Source: Paenibacillus sp. FSL R10-2734 (GTDB lineage: Bacteria; Bacillota; Bacilli; Paenibacillales; Paenibacillaceae). Taken from it: a stretch of DNA of 64,000 nt. Every line of letters starts with the position of its first letter. Position 1 is the first letter of the stretch. Positions 1 to 8,537 of the stretch are shown here, piece by piece. The translations under genes were made by a program, and so were the position numbers. Location: the NCBI RefSeq assembly GCF_037963865.1, contig NZ_CP150170.1, positions 1,426,001 to 1,490,000 of the forward strand. Direction: 5' to 3'. Below the pieces are notes generated by a model that did no database searches, was not told where the DNA came from, and saw nothing but the letters and a program-made list of their open reading frames with translations.

Positions 1-95
1 TCACGTGGTCCTTTATCTAATCCCCCTGCGCCATCGCTTCGAATGGGCTGGGGGATATTTGTCTTTCTTGGCGAATCCTGTCCAGCATCGGTCAT
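1..95 (-). CDS. Oxalate decarboxylase family protein, N-terminus only
   Basis: Reading leftward from the ATG at 95-93, the reverse strand stays open to the window edge, so only about 31 N-terminal residues are present. They include NIPQPIRSDGAGGLDKGPR, which matches my recollection of the N-terminus of the bicupin oxalate decarboxylases OxdC/OxdD of Bacillus (motif 'IPQPIRxD'). These manganese enzymes convert oxalate to formate and CO2; OxdD is a spore-coat protein in B. subtilis. An AAAGGAG ribosome site lies at about 105-111. A second ATG at 99-97 is in another frame and meets a stop after 28 codons. The cupin domains lie outside the window, so the assignment rests on the short N-terminal motif. 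Confidence 0.7.
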   Translation of the reverse strand, partial: MTDAGQDSPRKTNIPQPIRSDGAGGLDKGPR

Positions 96-184
96 CCATC
101 GTACTCCTTTCTTGATTCTAAATAACTCAATGAAAATATATGCGGAATCCTGTCTTTTATGATGAATAGCAAACGTGAAACAAG

Positions 185-213
185 TTGACATGCGTAAAGG
201 GATCATTGATTAT
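185..213 (+). promoter_or_regulatory. Predicted sigma-A promoter for the stalk-domain gene
   Basis: TTGACA (185-190) is a perfect -35 box, followed after 17 bases by GATTAT (208-213), a 4 of 6 match to the -10 consensus. The downstream coding start is at 265. Confidence 0.5.
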
Positions 214-264
214 TACTTATATAGGTGAAGGTTCTAGACGGAGTAGAGAGGGAGAGAGGTTTAG

Positions 265-1119
265 ATGAATCATATTAAGGAGTCCTTACAACGATTAGGG
301 AAGATAAGAGCATATGTCATAGGTCTATTAGTGATCCTGTTCGCCGCGGGTTCTGCGGTTACACCTACATCGGTGTCGGCGGCTGTCCAGTTAGGGACTC
401 AGATAATGCCACTGTCATACGGGGGGTATTACGTCCTTTTTCCAGGTAAACTCGCTCCTTATTTTAAATCAGGTAAATTAATGGTGCCGATTCGGGCGTT
501 CTCGAGTGCGATTGGTGCAGAATTGCTCTATGACGCATTAACGAATAGTGTTACTGTTTCGCTACTGGATCGATCGGTTGGGAAGATTAAAGCAGGGCAG
601 CTAGAGGCAGAATTTAATGGGGAGACAGAAGATTCATTAGGGATCGCCCCAGAGATTAAGGATGGAATCCTGTTTGTTCCAGCATCCCCTATTCTAGAGG
701 GGTTAAAGACATTTCGCTGGGAAACTCAGTTCAATAACGTGAATAAATTAACCCTTGGCATTGGCGCTAGGAAAGGGGAGGAATGGGCGAAGCCTGAGGC
801 AGATCGTGCGCTTGCTCCTTATCCAGTGGAAACGACAGCACATCCTTATCCTTTATATCCTTTTGTGCTGACACAGGCTCAAGCTGGGAAAGACTACAGA
901 CTAACCTTAGGCGTGCAAAATACCTCCGGATTCGTCATCCCTGAAGGGAATGCGGAGCTGGAGCTGGTGAGTGTGGATCGTAAAGGGAATTCTTATCATC
1001 AAACGTTGAAGGGACCCGATTCGCTGACCTCCAAGGCAGCATCGTTATCTTTTTCCGTTTCCATTCCAGAAGAGGCTGAATACGTCATTTTTAGGTCACG
1101 TACATTGAGAGCGGATTAA
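265..1119 (+). CDS. Secreted stalk-domain (copper amine oxidase N-like) protein
   Basis: A 284-residue exported protein. Residues 1-39 form a signal peptide with a basic start, a hydrophobic stretch and a VSA-A cleavage site. Residues about 70-170 carry two repeats of the 'VPIRAF...IGA...VTV' / 'FVPASPILEGL...' type, which is the copper amine oxidase N-terminal (stalk) domain common in Paenibacillus cell-surface proteins; these copies do not bind copper as far as known. The C-terminal 100 residues look like a beta-rich domain. The start has an AGAGAGG site 6 bases upstream. It is followed after 50 bases by the methyltransferase-TPR gene and may share its transcript. The substrate or binding partner cannot be told from the sequence. 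Confidence 0.75.
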   Translation: MNHIKESLQRLGKIRAYVIGLLVILFAAGSAVTPTSVSAAVQLGTQIMPLSYGGYYVLFPGKLAPYFKSGKLMVPIRAFSSAIGAELLYDALTNSVTVSLLDRSVGKIKAGQLEAEFNGETEDSLGIAPEIKDGILFVPASPILEGLKTFRWETQFNNVNKLTLGIGARKGEEWAKPEADRALAPYPVETTAHPYPLYPFVLTQAQAGKDYRLTLGVQNTSGFVIPEGNAELELVSVDRKGNSYHQTLKGPDSLTSKAASLSFSVSIPEEAEYVIFRSRTLRAD

Positions 1120-1169
1120 GTATCATAGAGAGTTCTAACAAGATAGACAGAGAGCAGGTTAAGAAATAG

Positions 1170-2726
1170 ATGACAGGTAATGAAGAACAGCGATATCGAT
1201 TCAGTGAAGCACCCATTTGGGAATTGCAGCGGGCTTATTATGAAGAACAGGGATTAAAGGCTTGGAATAATGATCAGGTCCCGCAATATATTACGAGCAA
1301 TCCTATGATTGCGACAGCATACGCAGAGATGATCTTCGGATTCCTGCAAGATCGGGCTGGACAAGGACATCTCTCTGAAACAGTTACCATACTGGAGCTG
1401 GGGGCAGGAGCGGGTCGATTAGCGTTCCATATCCTTAAGAAGCTATGCGAAATCATAGATTACGCAGGGACTCCGCTTCCTCCTTTTCGTTATGTGATGA
1501 GTGATTTACCCGCTAAAAATATAACCAGCTGGCAGCAGCACCCAAGCTTACTTCCATTCGTAAAGAAGGGGATACTGGATTTCGCACGTTTTGATGCTGT
1601 AGAGGATACTGAACTGCATTTAGTACACGCTAAGCTCAGCATTAGACCGGGTGATTTACAGCAGCCACTGCTGCTTGTAGCCAATTATTTTTTTGACAGT
1701 ATCCCGCAGGAATTGATTTATGTGGATGAAGGAAAAATATATGAATGTGAGGTATCGATTCAGTATTCAGAGGAGGCAGATTCGGATAACCCCTCAGATG
1801 TACTCGGTACAATCATCCCGCAGTACCATTATCGCCGTGCGGCTAGTTACGAAGATCCGACCTACCCCTATCACGATGTTATAAAGCTCTACCAGCAGAC
1901 GCTGGAGGATTCGCATATTCTGTTTCCAGTGGTGGGGCTTTCGTGTCTGGAGCGGCTTGCGAGGTTGTCTACAGAGGGGTTCGTACTCCTGACGGCGGAT
2001 AAGGGAGATCACCGTATAGAGAATTGGCAATTTGCGGAGCCGCCGATGCTTATTCATCATGGAAGCTTCTCCTTAACGGCAAACTATCATGCGATTCAGC
2101 ATATGTTGGACCAAAAAGGGGCGCACTCCTTATTTACCGCTCACCATTATAAAAACTTGAACATCGGATGTATTCTTATGCTGGATGCACCGATGAGCTA
2201 TACGAACACTCGGTTAGGTTATAAACGGTTTATAGAGCGCTTTGGCCCGGATGATTTCTTCAGTATGAAGGAATGGATGGATCAGCAATTAGATACGATG
2301 GGGCTGCAGCAAATTTTGGCCTTTTGGCGCTTAGGTGGCTATGATGCAGAATGGTTTATCCATAGTGCTGAACAGATCTCGGAGCTGTTGCCGGATGCCA
2401 GTGATGAAGAAATGCTGGATCTTCAGCGTGGTATACAGTTGATGTGGACGGGCTACTATCCGATGGAACAGAGCTACGATCTATCGCTGGACGCTGGATT
2501 ACTGCTGTATGAAATGGATAAGTTCGAGGAGGCGTTAGTCTACCTAGAGCGGTCTATGCATGCCAATACGGAAGATCCATTAGCATCTGTTCTTTATAGT
2601 ATGGCGATTTGTAACTACGAGCTTGGAGCTGAAGCTGCTGCACTGGAATACGCGCATAAAGCTTTGGCTGTAGAGCCGGATAATGAAGTGGTTTTGGAAC
2701 TGATAACGGCTCTGCGCGAGGAATAA
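1170..2726 (+). CDS. SAM-dependent methyltransferase-like protein with C-terminal TPRs
   Basis: A 518-residue cytoplasmic protein. The N-terminal half contains ILELGAGAGRLAFHILKKL (about residues 71-89), the SAM-binding motif I of class I methyltransferases, and the overall layout resembles the MidA-like group. Downstream motifs include 'VANYFFDSIPQELIYV' and 'LLTADKGDHR'. The last 80 residues hold two tetratricopeptide repeats ('YEMDKFEEALVYLERSM' and 'YELGAEAAALEYAHKALAV'), pointing to protein-protein contact. In MidA the methyl acceptor is a complex I subunit; the acceptor here is unknown. The ribosome site (GAGCAGG) is weak, so translation may be coupled to the upstream gene. It ends just before a bidirectional terminator. 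Confidence 0.65.
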   Translation: MTGNEEQRYRFSEAPIWELQRAYYEEQGLKAWNNDQVPQYITSNPMIATAYAEMIFGFLQDRAGQGHLSETVTILELGAGAGRLAFHILKKLCEIIDYAGTPLPPFRYVMSDLPAKNITSWQQHPSLLPFVKKGILDFARFDAVEDTELHLVHAKLSIRPGDLQQPLLLVANYFFDSIPQELIYVDEGKIYECEVSIQYSEEADSDNPSDVLGTIIPQYHYRRAASYEDPTYPYHDVIKLYQQTLEDSHILFPVVGLSCLERLARLSTEGFVLLTADKGDHRIENWQFAEPPMLIHHGSFSLTANYHAIQHMLDQKGAHSLFTAHHYKNLNIGCILMLDAPMSYTNTRLGYKRFIERFGPDDFFSMKEWMDQQLDTMGLQQILAFWRLGGYDAEWFIHSAEQISELLPDASDEEMLDLQRGIQLMWTGYYPMEQSYDLSLDAGLLLYEMDKFEEALVYLERSMHANTEDPLASVLYSMAICNYELGAEAAALEYAHKALAVEPDNEVVLELITALREE

Positions 2727-2765
2727 AGCGTATGTTGAACTGTGACCCGAAAGATGGACACTTTG

Positions 2766-2800
2766 AAAAAAAGTGACCTCTTGCGAGTCACAGTTTTTTT
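2766..2800. terminator. Bidirectional rho-independent terminator
   Basis: A run of A, a GTGAC...GTCAC stem and a run of T lie between two converging genes (ends at 2726 and 2812), so it can serve both strands. Confidence 0.75.
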
Positions 2801-2811
2801 AAAATCCTGTA

Positions 2812-3201
2812 TCATTTCTTTTCTTTAATTAACAGGTTTGCCAGCTCTTGCGCATTCTTATCTTTTAAGTCCAGCATCTTTTCGCTATTGCTATCTTTAA
2901 TGAGGAAGCCATTTTTAGTTTTGAAATCCATATAAAGGCTGAATCCGACGACTTCAGAATCAGCGTAAGTAACCGTCATTTGATAAGTTGGTGGACCACC
3001 CACATCAATAGCCCCGGGTACTTTTTTTGTAGTTCTTATAGTATCTTCGAAGATTTGAATGCTTTCACTGTCAGTATAAGTGATTTTCGTTGTTTCGGAC
3101 ACAAGGCTAACGCTGACGATCTCTTGCTTTGATCTGACTAATACAAATAATAAAATCAGCAAAATGATCAGCGAAAATGTAAGGATACTAATTCTTTTCA
3201 T
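2812..3201 (-). CDS. Small membrane-anchored protein of unknown function
   Basis: A 129-residue protein with one N-terminal hydrophobic segment (residues about 5-22), probably an uncleaved anchor because there is no clear cleavage site and no lipobox cysteine. The rest is a hydrophilic, beta-rich domain outside the membrane. It has a clear GGAGGT ribosome site. I do not recognise a family. It is transcribed divergently from glnS and convergently with the methyltransferase gene. Confidence 0.65.
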   Translation of the reverse strand: MKRISILTFSLIILLILLFVLVRSKQEIVSVSLVSETTKITYTDSESIQIFEDTIRTTKKVPGAIDVGGPPTYQMTVTYADSEVVGFSLYMDFKTKNGFLIKDSNSEKMLDLKDKNAQELANLLIKEKK

Positions 3202-3295
3202 AAACTACCTCCAGAAATTGGAAACGACGTAACTTCACCAAATATATACCTCAATAATGGAATTTTCAATCTTTATTATCAATTAATAAGCACCA

Positions 3296-3324
3296 TTTAC
3301 ACAGGACCATCTATTTGGTATCCT
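3296..3324 (+). promoter_or_regulatory. Predicted sigma-A promoter of the glnS T-box transcript
   Basis: TTTACA (3296-3301), 17-base spacer, TATCCT (3319-3324). The T-box leader begins about 18 bases downstream, as expected. Confidence 0.55.
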
Positions 3325-3341
3325 ATACAAAATAATTAAAC

Positions 3342-3631
3342 GCGATGACGAGAAGAGTAAATAAAATCATTCCTTCACAGAGAGCCCTGGATGATGAGAA
3401 CGGGGTAAGGGATGTTTTATCGAAACAAGCCTCTGAGCGGCATATCGGAACCGGGCAAAGGGGATGGTATGACAGGAGCTCCTGTTATAGAGCTAGAGTA
3501 TAAGCACTGCGTAACATGCATTGCCGTACTTGATGAGATTAATATGGCGACATATTAATGAACCTGGGGTGGTACCGCGAGAATTTCGTCCCCAAGACCA
3601 TAAGTCTTGGAGATGAGGTTCTTTTTATTTT
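3342..3631 (+). promoter_or_regulatory. T-box riboswitch, predicted glutamine-specific (CAA specifier)
   Basis: The leader starts with the GA-rich internal loop typical of Stem I (GATGACGAGAAGAGTAA) and contains the distal AGAGAG motif at about 3379. The 5' arm at about 3361-3375 pairs with AAGGGATGTTTTAT just before 3421. The specifier loop is then CGAAACAAG, giving CAA (3426-3428), a Gln codon. The T-box core TGGGGTGGTACCGCG is at 3565-3579. It is followed by a CCAAGAC/GTCTTGG terminator stem and a T-rich run (about 3592-3631). Uncharged tRNA-Gln is expected to stabilise the antiterminator and allow glnS expression. The codon assignment is by hand folding. Confidence 0.9.
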
Positions 3632-3677
3632 GCAGATCAATTATGCGGATATCACTTATAAACAGGAGGTAACACCA

Positions 3678-5360
3678 ATGAACAACAATGGACCAGTAGT
3701 AATACCAGAAAGTTATATCGATAGATTAATTCAAGAAGAGCTCGAGGCTGGAACTTACAGTAGAGACATTTGCACCAGATTCCCACCGGAACCTAACGGA
3801 TATCTCCATATTGGCAGTGCGTATGCCATTCACACGAACTATACGACTGCGAAGAAATATGGCGGGACATTTAATTTGCGGTTCGATGACACTAATCCTT
3901 TAAAAGAGGATCTGGAGTATGTAAATGCTATTCGCGAAGATATGCTATGGATGGGCTACCCACCGGACCATACTTTCTATGGATCAGACTATTCGGAAAA
4001 AATATACAATAGCGCAGTAATGCTAATCCGAAAAGGAAAAGCCTATGTCTGCGATTTATCACCTGAAGAGGTGACAGCTTATAGAGGTACGCTTACCGAG
4101 CCGGGAAAGAACAGTCCTTACCGGGAACGTTCTGTGGAAGAGAATTTGACCTTATTCACGGAAATGCGGAATGGAGTTTATCCGACTGGAGCCAGAGTAT
4201 TACGCGCCAAAATAGATATGAGCTCACCTAATATCAATTTGCGTGACCCGATAATCTACCGGATCATCCATGCGGAGCATTATAGAACGGGCAACGATTG
4301 GTGCATCTATCCAATGTATGATTTTGCCCATCCTATTCAAGATGCTATCGAAGGGATTACACACTCCTTATGCTCGATTGAGTTCAAGGATCATCGACCA
4401 CTGTATGAGTGGGTGCTGAATGAGCTGGATACCCCTGAGCCTCCAAAACAAAGGGAGTTTGGACGAGTAAACATCACTGGCGTCGTCACTAGCAAACGGT
4501 ATATTAGACAACTGGTTACAGGACAATATGTGGACGGATGGGATGATCCAAGACTTCCAACACTTCGTGGACTGCGGAGAAGAGGTTTTACGCCTGAGAG
4601 TATTCGGAATTTTGTGAAGGAAATCGGATTTGTTAGACATAGCACCATTGTGGATATTGCCATGTTAGAGCATGCGCTTAGACAAGATTTGAAGGCGAAG
4701 GCTCCTAGCGTGATGGCCGTTCTCAAGCCCCTAAAAGTGGTCATTACTAACTATCCTGAGGATCAAAGCGAATGGCTGAAGATTGAGAATAACAGCGAGG
4801 ATAAGACACTAGGGGAAAGAGAGGTTCCCTTTTCACGGACGCTCTATATTGAACAAGAGGATTTCATGGAGGAGCCGCCTAAAGGTTATCACAGGCTGAC
4901 TATTGGTAATGAAGTAAGGCTGAAGGGTGCTTATTTCTTGAAGTGTAATGAAGTAATCAAGAATGAAGCAACCGGAGAAATCCTTGAGCTTCGCTGCACC
5001 TACGATCCGAGAACGAAGAGTGGAAGTGGATTTAATGAACGCAAGGTCAAGGCAACTATTCATTGGGTATCGGCAGAACATGCGATCAAAGCAGATGTTC
5101 ATCTATACGAGCGGCTGCTAAAAGATAACGACGGACCTAAAGAAGACGATGAGGGCTGGGACGCGTATCTTAATCCAGATTCCTTAACAATTCTGAAGGA
5201 TTGCTTGCTGGAGCCTTCCATGGAAAGTGCACTTCCAGAAGATAAATTTCAATTCATCCGGCATGGATTCTTCTGTGTGGATAAAAAGTATAGCACAGCT
5301 GATAAGCTGGTCCTGAATCGAATTGTACCGCTGAAGGACACATGGAAGAAAAATTCGTAA
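3678..5360 (+). CDS. glnS: Glutaminyl-tRNA synthetase
   Basis: This class Ic synthetase joins glutamine to tRNA-Gln in the cytoplasm. The 560-residue product matches the usual length (E. coli about 554). The HIGH-type signature is YLHIGSA (residues 42-48) preceded by FPPEPNG; the KMSKS-type loop is VVTSKR (269-274). The C-terminal anticodon-binding beta-barrels end with the family's 'DTW' tail. The start is set by AGGAGGT at 3664-3670; the frame is open further up to 3558, but that stretch is the T-box terminator and not coding. Most Firmicutes lack GlnRS and make Gln-tRNA by transamidation, so the gene was probably acquired by transfer, yet it is under a native-style T-box. Confidence 0.95.
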   Translation: MNNNGPVVIPESYIDRLIQEELEAGTYSRDICTRFPPEPNGYLHIGSAYAIHTNYTTAKKYGGTFNLRFDDTNPLKEDLEYVNAIREDMLWMGYPPDHTFYGSDYSEKIYNSAVMLIRKGKAYVCDLSPEEVTAYRGTLTEPGKNSPYRERSVEENLTLFTEMRNGVYPTGARVLRAKIDMSSPNINLRDPIIYRIIHAEHYRTGNDWCIYPMYDFAHPIQDAIEGITHSLCSIEFKDHRPLYEWVLNELDTPEPPKQREFGRVNITGVVTSKRYIRQLVTGQYVDGWDDPRLPTLRGLRRRGFTPESIRNFVKEIGFVRHSTIVDIAMLEHALRQDLKAKAPSVMAVLKPLKVVITNYPEDQSEWLKIENNSEDKTLGEREVPFSRTLYIEQEDFMEEPPKGYHRLTIGNEVRLKGAYFLKCNEVIKNEATGEILELRCTYDPRTKSGSGFNERKVKATIHWVSAEHAIKADVHLYERLLKDNDGPKEDDEGWDAYLNPDSLTILKDCLLEPSMESALPEDKFQFIRHGFFCVDKKYSTADKLVLNRIVPLKDTWKKNS

Positions 5361-5433
5361 TTCACAGCACATTCTTTCTCCACAACTTTTCTTTATGATA
5401 AAGAGGTCATATTGAATTCTAGGAGGTAATGCT

Positions 5434-5634
5434 ATGAATTGGGCTTGGTTAGTCACTTTGATTTGTCCCTTAATGATGATATTTATGATGTTTGGACTGG
5501 GCGGGAAACACGGACATGGACATGGATCGAGAAAGCAAGCATCAGCTGATTATCAGGAGCTTCAGAAAGAGCTGAATGATCTGAAAATGCAGAACGAACA
5601 AATGAGAAAAGATATTCAAAGTTTAACTTCATAA
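5434..5634 (+). CDS. Small single-span membrane protein with His-Gly motif
   Basis: A 66-residue protein with an N-terminal membrane segment (residues about 3-22, rich in Met and Phe). Next comes GKHGHGHGSRK, a likely metal-contacting patch, and then a charged heptad-like helix (about 36-64) that should form a coiled coil. An AGGAGGT site makes it a confident gene. It resembles short 'DUF2933-like' proteins, though I cannot confirm that family. It lies upstream of mntH but is separated from it by a terminator and mntH's own promoter, so a shared metal role is only suggestive. Confidence 0.7.
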   Translation: MNWAWLVTLICPLMMIFMMFGLGGKHGHGHGSRKQASADYQELQKELNDLKMQNEQMRKDIQSLTS

Positions 5635-5662
5635 AAGGGTCGTAATCATGGACTTAGGAGCT

Positions 5663-5711
5663 AAAGCTGGGCGAAGAACGGGTAATTCCGGATCATCGTC
5701 TAGCTTTTTTG
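5663..5711 (+). terminator. Rho-independent terminator
   Basis: AAAGCT...GCGA / TCGT..AGCT arms followed by seven T, after the small His-rich membrane protein gene. Confidence 0.55.
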
Positions 5712-5756
5712 TTGATCAGAAGTGTATAAGCATATGAAAATCATGAATGAAACATA

Positions 5757-5785
5757 TTTACATTTTTCAGAAATGAGCATATACT
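5757..5785 (+). promoter_or_regulatory. Predicted sigma-A promoter of mntH
   Basis: TTTACA (5757-5762), 17-base spacer, TATACT (5780-5785). The MntR-type operator begins 8 bases downstream. Confidence 0.65.
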
Positions 5786-5793
5786 TTAAATAT

Positions 5794-5813
5794 AAGTTGC
5801 ACAGAGGAAACTT
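5794..5813 (+). promoter_or_regulatory. MntR-type operator at mntH
   Basis: AAGTTGCACAGAGGAAACTT closely resembles the MntR boxes of B. subtilis mntH and mntA as I remember them (TTTGCxTxAGGGAAACT type). It lies immediately after the -10 box, where a bound repressor would block transcription when manganese is plentiful. Nearly the same sequence occurs at 30631-30650. Confidence 0.65.
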
Positions 5814-5856
5814 TCATGTATATAGACAACTTTTTCTGGCATGAGGAGGAATTGAG

Positions 5857-7149
5857 ATGTTAGAACAAACTTTAGTTGAACAACCACATATAAAACAACA
5901 TAAGAACTCCATTTCAGCGCAAGCCGTACTTAATGGGGAGACAAAAGGAATAAAAAGATTACTTCCTTTCTTAGGCCCAGCATTTATCGCTGCTGTTGCT
6001 TATCTGGATCCAGGTAATTTTGCCACCAACATTACGGCGGGTTCAAAATATGGCTACCTCTTATTATGGGTGATAGTGGCCTCGAATTTAATGGCCGTTC
6101 TTATTCAGGCGTTATCCGCCAAGCTGGGTATTGCTACAGGCAAGAACTTACCTGAGATCGCTCATGATCGATTTCCGAAGAGTGTATCGATCTTCTTATG
6201 GATTCAAAGTGAATTGGTGATTATTGCAACGGATCTAGCGGAGTTTATCGGGGCGGCTTTAGGACTATATCTATTGTTTGATATACCTATGCTGCCTGCA
6301 GCAATGATCACTGCCGTTGGTTCTTTTGCTATCTTAGAGCTTCAGCGCCGGGGCTACCGCTCACTTGAGGCCGGAATTGCTGCAATGATTCTTATTGTCG
6401 TTTTAGCATTCGCATTTCAAGTTATTGTAGCTAAACCAGATATGGGTGCTGTTGCTGTAGGCATGTTTACACCCAAGTTTGAAGGGGTGGATAGCATCCT
6501 TTTGGCCGCAGGAATTCTAGGTGCAACAGTGATGCCACATGCGATTTATTTACATTCATCACTTACTCAGAATCGTATCGTAGGAGTAAATGAAGCGGAG
6601 AAGAAACAAATCTTTAAACTGGAATTCATAGATATTATCATTGCGATGATTATTGCAGGTGCAGTGAATCTGGCGATGGTGATTGTCTCGGCGGCATTGT
6701 TTTTCAAAAATGGGCTGGTGGTTGAGGATCTGGATGTCGCGTTTCAGCAATTTAGTCACTTAGCTGGGCCAGTAACAGCGATCTCGTTTGGGTTAGGACT
6801 ACTTATTGCGGGACTATCGAGTTCGTCTGTAGGAACTATGGCTGGTGATGTCGTGATGCAAGGCTTCATCAACAAAAGAATTAACCTGTATTTACGTCGT
6901 GCGATTACGATTATTCCACCTTTGGCTATCATCGGCTTTGGTGTAAATCCAACGAAGGCACTCGTTATCAGTCAGGTGATCTTGTCCTTTGGGATTGCAT
7001 TTGCCCTGGTACCACTGGTTATGTTTACAAGCAATCGTCAGATTATGGGCGGGTTAGTGAATCGTAAGATGACAGCTGCTCTTGGGTGGATCATCTCCGG
7101 TCTGGTTGTATCGTTAAACTTGTTTTTGGTCTATCAAATGTTTGTATAA
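5857..7149 (+). CDS. mntH: Nramp-family manganese importer
   Basis: A 430-residue inner-membrane divalent-metal/proton symporter with the Nramp pattern of 11 membrane segments. The metal-site motifs are intact: DPGN in TM1 (within 'AYLDPGNFATNI') and MPHAIYLHSS in TM6, whose Met gives selectivity for Mn/Fe over Ca/Mg. The long hydrophilic N-terminus (residues 1-30) precedes TM1. The start has GAGGAGG 7 bases upstream. Expression is likely Mn-repressed through the operator at 5794-5813. It is followed by a terminator shared with the converging amidase gene. Confidence 0.93.
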   Translation: MLEQTLVEQPHIKQHKNSISAQAVLNGETKGIKRLLPFLGPAFIAAVAYLDPGNFATNITAGSKYGYLLLWVIVASNLMAVLIQALSAKLGIATGKNLPEIAHDRFPKSVSIFLWIQSELVIIATDLAEFIGAALGLYLLFDIPMLPAAMITAVGSFAILELQRRGYRSLEAGIAAMILIVVLAFAFQVIVAKPDMGAVAVGMFTPKFEGVDSILLAAGILGATVMPHAIYLHSSLTQNRIVGVNEAEKKQIFKLEFIDIIIAMIIAGAVNLAMVIVSAALFFKNGLVVEDLDVAFQQFSHLAGPVTAISFGLGLLIAGLSSSSVGTMAGDVVMQGFINKRINLYLRRAITIIPPLAIIGFGVNPTKALVISQVILSFGIAFALVPLVMFTSNRQIMGGLVNRKMTAALGWIISGLVVSLNLFLVYQMFV

Positions 7150-7161
7150 GCGCAGCTAAAG

Positions 7162-7220
7162 AGCTCGGCTCACGGATCTCCTCAGGTCATACTTGAGGGA
7201 TACCCTGGGCCGGGCTTTTT
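7162..7220. terminator. Terminator between mntH and the amidase gene
   Basis: AGCTCGGC and GCCGGGCT form the outer stem, CCTCAGGT/ACTTGAGG an inner stem, followed by TTTTT on the + strand. It lies between converging genes. Confidence 0.7.
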
Positions 7221-7236
7221 ATATATGGATCCTGTT

Positions 7237-8382
7237 TTATTTAAAATAATCGGCTACGCCATCGGCGATCGCTTTAGCCGCTTTTTTCTGATAGGAGGAC
7301 TTGCGGACAAGGGCCTCGTCTGTAGGATTGGTAAGAAATCCAAGCTCAACTAAAGTAGCTGGAATTCTATTCTCCCTCAGGATGTGGTAATCACCAAAGG
7401 ACAACCCGTTGCTCTTTAGACCGATGCCTTGCCCCAGCCGGGTTTCAATCGACCGTGCCAGCCTCAGATCATCTGATTCGGAATAAAAGAAGGTTAGTGT
7501 CCCGGACACTTTTTTTGGAGAAGAATTATAATGTATGCTTACAAATGCATCTGCATTCAGCGCCTCACTCATCTGAACACGCCGAGCGAGCGTAGGCTTC
7601 TGATCTTCCCGAGTACGCGTCATCTCTACCCGTGCACCTTTAGCTACAAGGGCATCGCGAACATAAAATGCTGTTTGCAGATTCAAATCCTTTTCCATGG
7701 TGTTATATGTAGTGCCGAGCATCCCCGGATCACTGCCGCCATGACCAGGATCCACGACGATTAACTTTCCTCGCAGATTACCTGTGCGCGAGGTGGACTT
7801 TGTGCTGCTCGTGCTGCTTACTGAAGTGCCACTTCGAATATATTGCTCAGCGACCCATCCGATATTACCGTTAGCAGTTCGAATTCGTGCCCAATCGTTC
7901 TGATGAAGGAGAAGGGCAACCGTATCCTGAGCCTTTAAAGAACCGAGCACCTTATATTGTGTTCCCGGACCGCTTCGGATGCGCAAGGAGTCAGCTGTAA
8001 CTGTAGCCTTTGTGGTTCTACTCGAAGCGCTGGTCGAGGTGGAGGTAGTACTGGTGTTGGAAGTAACAGATGTTCGAGAAGCGCTTGTTTGCTGGGAGTT
8101 GCTGTTCACCTTTTTAAGGTAATAGCCCGCTACCCAGCCAGAGGTGTTCCCCGTCTTAACCTTTAACCACCCGTGCTGATCCTCAGTAACAGTTACCTTT
8201 GCTCCGTTCTTAATAGATCCCACAACAGTTGCATTCTTTGCTGGCTCATTGCGTACATTTAAAGAACTCGCGTATACCTGAGCAGTATAACCACCCGTGG
8301 TTGTCTTAGCTTCAGCAGGTTGTGGCGCTGCCGTACCTAAAAGGCATGCCGCAAGTAGTGTGACACCTATCATTTTGTTCAT
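7237..8382 (-). CDS. Secreted N-acetylmuramoyl-L-alanine amidase with two SH3 domains
   Basis: A 381-residue exported cell-wall hydrolase that cuts the amide bond between MurNAc and the stem peptide. Signal peptide residues 1-25 end at AEA-K. Two bacterial SH3 domains follow ('SLNVRNEPAKNATVVGSI' at about 40-90 and 'SLRIRSGPGTQYKVLGSL' at about 131-185). A Ser/Thr-rich linker separates them. The Amidase_3 domain at about 205-380 carries the zinc motifs DPGHGGSDPG, an E in 'NTMEKDLNL', SIHYNS and VELGFLTN. Ser/Thr linkers suggest an extended wall-bound protein. It lies divergent from the TIR-like gene. Confidence 0.92.
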   Translation of the reverse strand: MNKMIGVTLLAACLLGTAAPQPAEAKTTTGGYTAQVYASSLNVRNEPAKNATVVGSIKNGAKVTVTEDQHGWLKVKTGNTSGWVAGYYLKKVNSNSQQTSASRTSVTSNTSTTSTSTSASSRTTKATVTADSLRIRSGPGTQYKVLGSLKAQDTVALLLHQNDWARIRTANGNIGWVAEQYIRSGTSVSSTSSTKSTSRTGNLRGKLIVVDPGHGGSDPGMLGTTYNTMEKDLNLQTAFYVRDALVAKGARVEMTRTREDQKPTLARRVQMSEALNADAFVSIHYNSSPKKVSGTLTFFYSESDDLRLARSIETRLGQGIGLKSNGLSFGDYHILRENRIPATLVELGFLTNPTDEALVRKSSYQKKAAKAIADGVADYFK

Positions 8383-8537
8383 AGTATCCTCGCTTTTTCA
8401 AAGTAGTCGTAATTTTTTACCCACTTTACGAGGTTTAGAATAATTTTTTTAGAAGTTTTTGAGAACTTGGCCTCTATTCCGGTGGTCTAAAGACTTGTAT
8501 AATTATTACATATTGGAAAGGATGAAGGAGCACTGCC

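Noticed and set aside
3558..3677. N-terminal extension of glnS from ATG 3558
   Set aside because: This stretch is the T-box antiterminator and terminator; the AGGAGGT site at 3664-3670 fixes the start at 3678.
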